Assembly (NCBI GenBank): GCA_964343305.1
Contig: CAYFJO010000425.1
Span: 1-9,445, forward strand
DNA: 9,445 bases
Origin: CAYFJO01 sp964343305
GTDB lineage: Bacteria; Planctomycetota; Planctomycetia; Pirellulales; Pirellulaceae
Direction of reading: 5' to 3'
In this document: in pieces, positions 7,029 to 9,445 of the stretch
How positions within the stretch are numbered: the first letter of the stretch is position 1
Layout: the number at the start of each line of letters is the position of its first letter
The notes under the pieces: model-generated
What the model was told of the DNA's origin: nothing
Databases searched by the model: none
Seen by the model: only the letters and a program-made list of their open reading frames with translations
Program-made: the position numbers and the translations under genes

Positions 7029-8843
7029 ATGATACCGAAACCTATACTTTTCGTCTTGTTCTTCCAGGCACTCTGTCTTCCCGAGCTGTGTGCCGCTGAA
7101 GAAACACAGAACAAGAAACCGAATGTGATTTTGATTCTGACGGACGATCAAGGCTATGGCGACCTTGGCTGTCACGGAAACGATGTGATTCGAACGCCCA
7201 ACCTCGACAAGCTTCACTCGGACAGTCTGCGTCTGACAGACTTTCATGCGTGGCCGTGTTGCAGTCCTACGCGTGCGGCATTGCTAACAGGCAACAATGC
7301 TGTCCGCACGGGTTCATGGTCCACGACAGGCGGTCGGTTTATACCCCGCAAGGAATTTGTGATGGTCAGCGACGTGTTCGGTGGCAGCGGATACAACACT
7401 GCCATGTTTGGCAAATGGCACCAAGGCGACAATTACCCTTACAGATCTCAAGATCGTGGATTCCAAGAAGTCGTCTGCCATGAGGGCGGCGGCATAAGCC
7501 AGGTCCCCGATTACTGGGGTAACGACTATTTCGATGATGTCTATCTACATAACGGCAAACGTAAGCGATACAAGGGCTATTGTACGGACGTGTTCTTTGA
7601 CGAAGCCATGAGTTTCATTGAGAAGAATGCTCGTCCGACGGGCTCGGGGCAGGAAAACGGGCCGTTCTTCTGTTACATCTCCACCAACACGCCGCATAGC
7701 CCCTCAATTGTCGCGGAGAGATATAGGAAGCTCTACGAGGACGACCCTCGTGTACCGAACGTGTCGTTCTACGGCATGATTACCAATATCGATGAGAATG
7801 TAGGCCGGTTGAGGAGGAAACTCAATGAGCTTGGTATCGAGGACAACACTATCCTCATTTTCATGACCGACAATGGCACAGCCGGCGGTGTAGGGCGCAA
7901 CGGCACAGGACACAACAGTGGCATGAAGGGCCGCAAAGGCAGTGTCCATGAAGGTGGCCACCGCGTACCATGTTTTGTGCGTTGGCCCAGTAAAGGAATG
8001 ATGGGAGGCAAGGATATTGGGGAGATGACTTCTTGCATCGACCTCTTGCCAACGCTGATTGAGCTTTGCGACCTGAAAGCTCCCGAAGGTGCGCGTTTCG
8101 ACGGGATCAGCATTGCTTCTCTGCTCACCGGTGAGGTCACTGAACTTCCGGAACGTTCCATCCCGGTTACGTATGCGTACGGCACGCCGGGCAAGTGGAG
8201 TGGTGTGATCTTGAACAAGAAGTGGAGACTGCTGGGCGGCAAGCAACTCTATGACATCAGCATTGATCCTGGGCAGACCACCGATGTTGCCGCCAAGCAC
8301 CCGGAAGTGGTTGCACGGCTCCGCGCTGATTACGAGAAGTGGTGGGCTGAAATGGAAGGACTGACGTTGGCTCGGTCACGAATCCCCGTCGGATCAGATG
8401 CAATGGATCGGGTCAAGCTTGATTGTCAGACGTGGCAGGTAGGCATACCTCCGTGGCGACAGGGGGACGTCGTTCAGGGGAAACGCCAAAATGGCGTCTG
8501 GCTTTTGGATGTCATGCGCGATGGAGATTACGAGATTACTTTGCGCCGCTGGCCGGAGGAGACAGGCTATCCGATTACGGCAGTGCCGAAACTCGATGAA
8601 TGCGAGTTTCTGAAGGACTGTGCATGGGTGAGTTCCAGGCTAAGGGTCAGGGGCGTTGATGCAGGGGTGACCCGCATCAAGATCGGAGACGTTGACGTCA
8701 AACAACCCATCAAGGCCAATGCTCACTCATCCGTGTTCAGAGTGAAGCTGAAGGCGGGAGAGGCGGACCTGCAGACGTGGTTTATCGACAAGGAGGGCAA
8801 GGAACTCTGCGGCGCGTATTTTGTCTCTATCGAACGGTTGTAG
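7029..8843 (+). CDS. S1-type sulfatase with extra C-terminal domain
   Basis: This 604-residue protein has a Sec signal (MIPKPILFVLFFQALCLPELCAAEE) and a complete sulfatase core. D39-D40 (TDDQGYGD), C78-S-P-T-R82 with an extra C77, K129 and H131 (GKWHQG), H223 (TPHSP), D281-N282 (TDNG) and the lysine pair near 300-303 before VHEGGHRVP are all visible. The core ends near residue 445. About 160 more residues follow, with beta-rich sequence such as GDYEITLRRWPEE (499-511) and LQTWFIDKEGKELCGAYFVS (581-600). This C-terminal module recurs in a group of PVC and Bacteroidota sulfatases and may help position polymeric substrate; its role is inferred. A GGAAACG run 8 bases or so before the ATG is a weak ribosome-binding site. 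The gene follows GH95 by 32 bases and closes the cassette. No terminator hairpin follows, and foreign debris starts immediately after the stop. Confidence 0.93.
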   Translation: MIPKPILFVLFFQALCLPELCAAEETQNKKPNVILILTDDQGYGDLGCHGNDVIRTPNLDKLHSDSLRLTDFHAWPCCSPTRAALLTGNNAVRTGSWSTTGGRFIPRKEFVMVSDVFGGSGYNTAMFGKWHQGDNYPYRSQDRGFQEVVCHEGGGISQVPDYWGNDYFDDVYLHNGKRKRYKGYCTDVFFDEAMSFIEKNARPTGSGQENGPFFCYISTNTPHSPSIVAERYRKLYEDDPRVPNVSFYGMITNIDENVGRLRRKLNELGIEDNTILIFMTDNGTAGGVGRNGTGHNSGMKGRKGSVHEGGHRVPCFVRWPSKGMMGGKDIGEMTSCIDLLPTLIELCDLKAPEGARFDGISIASLLTGEVTELPERSIPVTYAYGTPGKWSGVILNKKWRLLGGKQLYDISIDPGQTTDVAAKHPEVVARLRADYEKWWAEMEGLTLARSRIPVGSDAMDRVKLDCQTWQVGIPPWRQGDVVQGKRQNGVWLLDVMRDGDYEITLRRWPEETGYPITAVPKLDECEFLKDCAWVSSRLRVRGVDAGVTRIKIGDVDVKQPIKANAHSSVFRVKLKAGEADLQTWFIDKEGKELCGAYFVSIERL

Positions 8844-9232
8844 CAGACACGGATCAGTGGTGCGAGGTCGCATATCGGCCCGCATGAACTACATCCTGTT
8901 TCTGACCAAACACCACGACGGGTTCTGCCTGTGGGACACCCGAACGACGGAATTCAAGGTGACCAACACCAAGCTGGGTGTGGATGTCCCGGCTCAACTG
9001 AAGAAATCATGTGACAAGTACGGACTGAAGTTGGCGCTCTACTTCTCGGAAGGCGACTGGCACTGGGCGGACCGAACGAGGCGGGGACGGCGGGCGGGGA
9101 TCGCGACGATGACCGCGCTGAAGAAGGCCCAACTCCAGGATATGCACGCAATACGGCCCTATCGAATTCTTCTGGATGGATCATCATGCAGGCGACGGTG
9201 GTTCGAGTCACGCTGGGCGAGCGGCAGATGAG
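8844..9232 (+). pseudogene. GH29 alpha-L-fucosidase fragment, two frameshifts
   Basis: GH29 enzymes remove alpha-L-fucose by a retaining mechanism. Three consecutive pieces in two frames rebuild a typical GH29 core. Frame 2 from 8844 reads ADTDQWCEVA. Frame 1 from 8884 reads MNYILFLTKHHDGFCLWD, then KYGLKLALYFSEGDW and LKKAQLQ. Frame 2 again from 9140 reads CTQYGPIEFFWMDHHAGDGG, which contains the probable nucleophile aspartate (9179-9181). The first break (about 8873-8884) is equivalent to a lost base and the second (about 9138-9140) to two lost bases. The N-terminal ~60-100 residues and everything after GDGG are missing. The segment between GDW and LKKAQ (TRRGRRAGIATMTA) is also unlike the family and may be damaged. 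The fragment starts directly after the upstream sulfatase stop. It is surely non-functional, but it supports fucose as a target of the ancestral locus. Confidence 0.85.
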
Positions 9233-9250
9233 AATTTACCCACGCCTCAC

Positions 9251-9289
9251 CCTGCCCTCTCCCCTGCTATTCCGCTGCGCGGGCAGGGG
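9251..9289. repeat. Short GC-rich inverted repeat, REP-like
   Basis: CCTCACCCTGCCCTCTCCCC (9245-9264) is followed by GGGCAGGGG (9281-9289). Two overlapping pairings are possible: CCTGCCC (9251-9257) with GGGCAGG (9281-9287), or CCCCTGC (9261-9267) with GCAGGGG (9283-9289). The CCCTCTCCCC wording resembles widespread intergenic palindromic repeats. It sits exactly between the GH29 and leucine-rich-repeat fragments and lacks the T-run of an intrinsic terminator. Confidence 0.5.
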
Positions 9290-9445
9290 AACCTGACGTC
9301 GTTAAACCTCTCCGACACCGCGATCACTGACGCGGCGTTGCCCAATTTAATCAAGTTCGAGCAACTCGAATTTCTAGGCATCGAAAACACGGTAAGCGCG
9401 CACCAGAACCGTTACGAGGGTGTGGTTGACGCTGCGGCGGCAGAT
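9290..9445 (+). pseudogene. Leucine-rich-repeat protein fragment, runs off the window
   Basis: In frame 2 the sequence reads NLTSLNLSDTAITDAALPNL, then IKFEQLEFLGIENT. This is one full 24-residue leucine-rich repeat and the start of the next, of the LxxLxLSxTxITDxxLxxL kind that is very common in planctomycetes. After about 9397 it continues as VSAHQNRYEGVVDAAAAD without clear repeats and stays open to the window end. No start codon or ribosome-binding site precedes it, and the same frame carries the GH29 tail and the inverted repeat. It is therefore probably a gene remnant. An open chimeric reading cannot be excluded because the 3' end lies outside the window. Confidence 0.6.

Larger units (their letters stand above)
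1435..8843 (+). other. Probable sulfatase-sulfatase-GH95-sulfatase operon
   Basis: Four intact genes point the same way, with spacings of 52 bases (or a 26-base overlap, depending on the start chosen), 2 bases and 32 bases. All products carry export signals, the first of Tat type and the others Sec-like. The set fits desulfation plus release of a terminal L-fucose or L-galactose from a sulfated polysaccharide. No promoter or terminator was identified, so co-transcription is inferred from spacing only. Confidence 0.7.

Noticed and set aside
7704..8300. Minus-strand open frames of 157-198 residues opposite the third sulfatase
   Set aside because: They are antisense shadows of a well-conserved sulfatase core.
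9251..9289. Inverted repeat as a rho-independent terminator
   Set aside because: No T-run follows, and two competing pairings with a long loop fit an intergenic repeat better.
1..9445. CRISPR array, tRNA, rRNA, toxin-antitoxin or defence genes
   Set aside because: I saw no regularly spaced repeats beyond the single doublet, no cloverleaf sequence, and no motifs of such systems on either strand.

Overview
The window looks like part of a polysaccharide-degradation locus from a sulfatase-rich bacterium of the PVC group. A planctomycete (Pirellulales-like) is the best guess. The grounds are several divergent exported S1-type sulfatases beside a GH95-type glycosidase, a fragment of the planctomycete-style leucine-rich repeat (LTSLNLSDTAITDAAL...), and an IS630-type transposase. 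No rRNA or marker gene is present, so Verrucomicrobiota, Kiritimatiellota or Lentisphaerota cannot be excluded.

Layout. Positions 1-1434 are a patchwork of gene debris. It holds an unidentified end (1-75), the N-terminal stub of an exported sulfatase on the minus strand (75-245), a non-coding stretch with two phased direct repeats (356-388), the C-terminal part of an IS630-type transposase on the minus strand (617-1265), and a short internal piece of another sulfatase on the plus strand (1266-1352). Positions 1435-8843 carry four intact, co-directional, tightly spaced genes: a Tat-type sulfatase, a Sec-type sulfatase, a divergent GH95 protein (alpha-L-fucosidase/alpha-L-galactosidase family) and a third sulfatase with an extra C-terminal domain. 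From 8844, directly after the last stop codon, debris resumes. There is a GH29 alpha-L-fucosidase fragment with two frameshifts, a short inverted repeat, and a leucine-rich-repeat fragment that stays open to the window end.

How the genes work together. All four intact products carry export signals. The sulfatases would remove sulfate esters from a sulfated glycan and the GH95 enzyme would release a terminal L-sugar. Together with the decayed GH29 gene this fits a fucose-containing sulfated polysaccharide such as fucoidan; the substrate is inferred, not shown. No transporter, regulator, SusC/SusD pair or formylglycine-generating enzyme is in the window, so the cassette depends on genes elsewhere.

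I found no defence system, CRISPR array, tRNA or other clearly new system. The most interesting points are the altered GH95 active-site motifs, the decayed GH29 gene, and the gene debris on both sides of the cassette.
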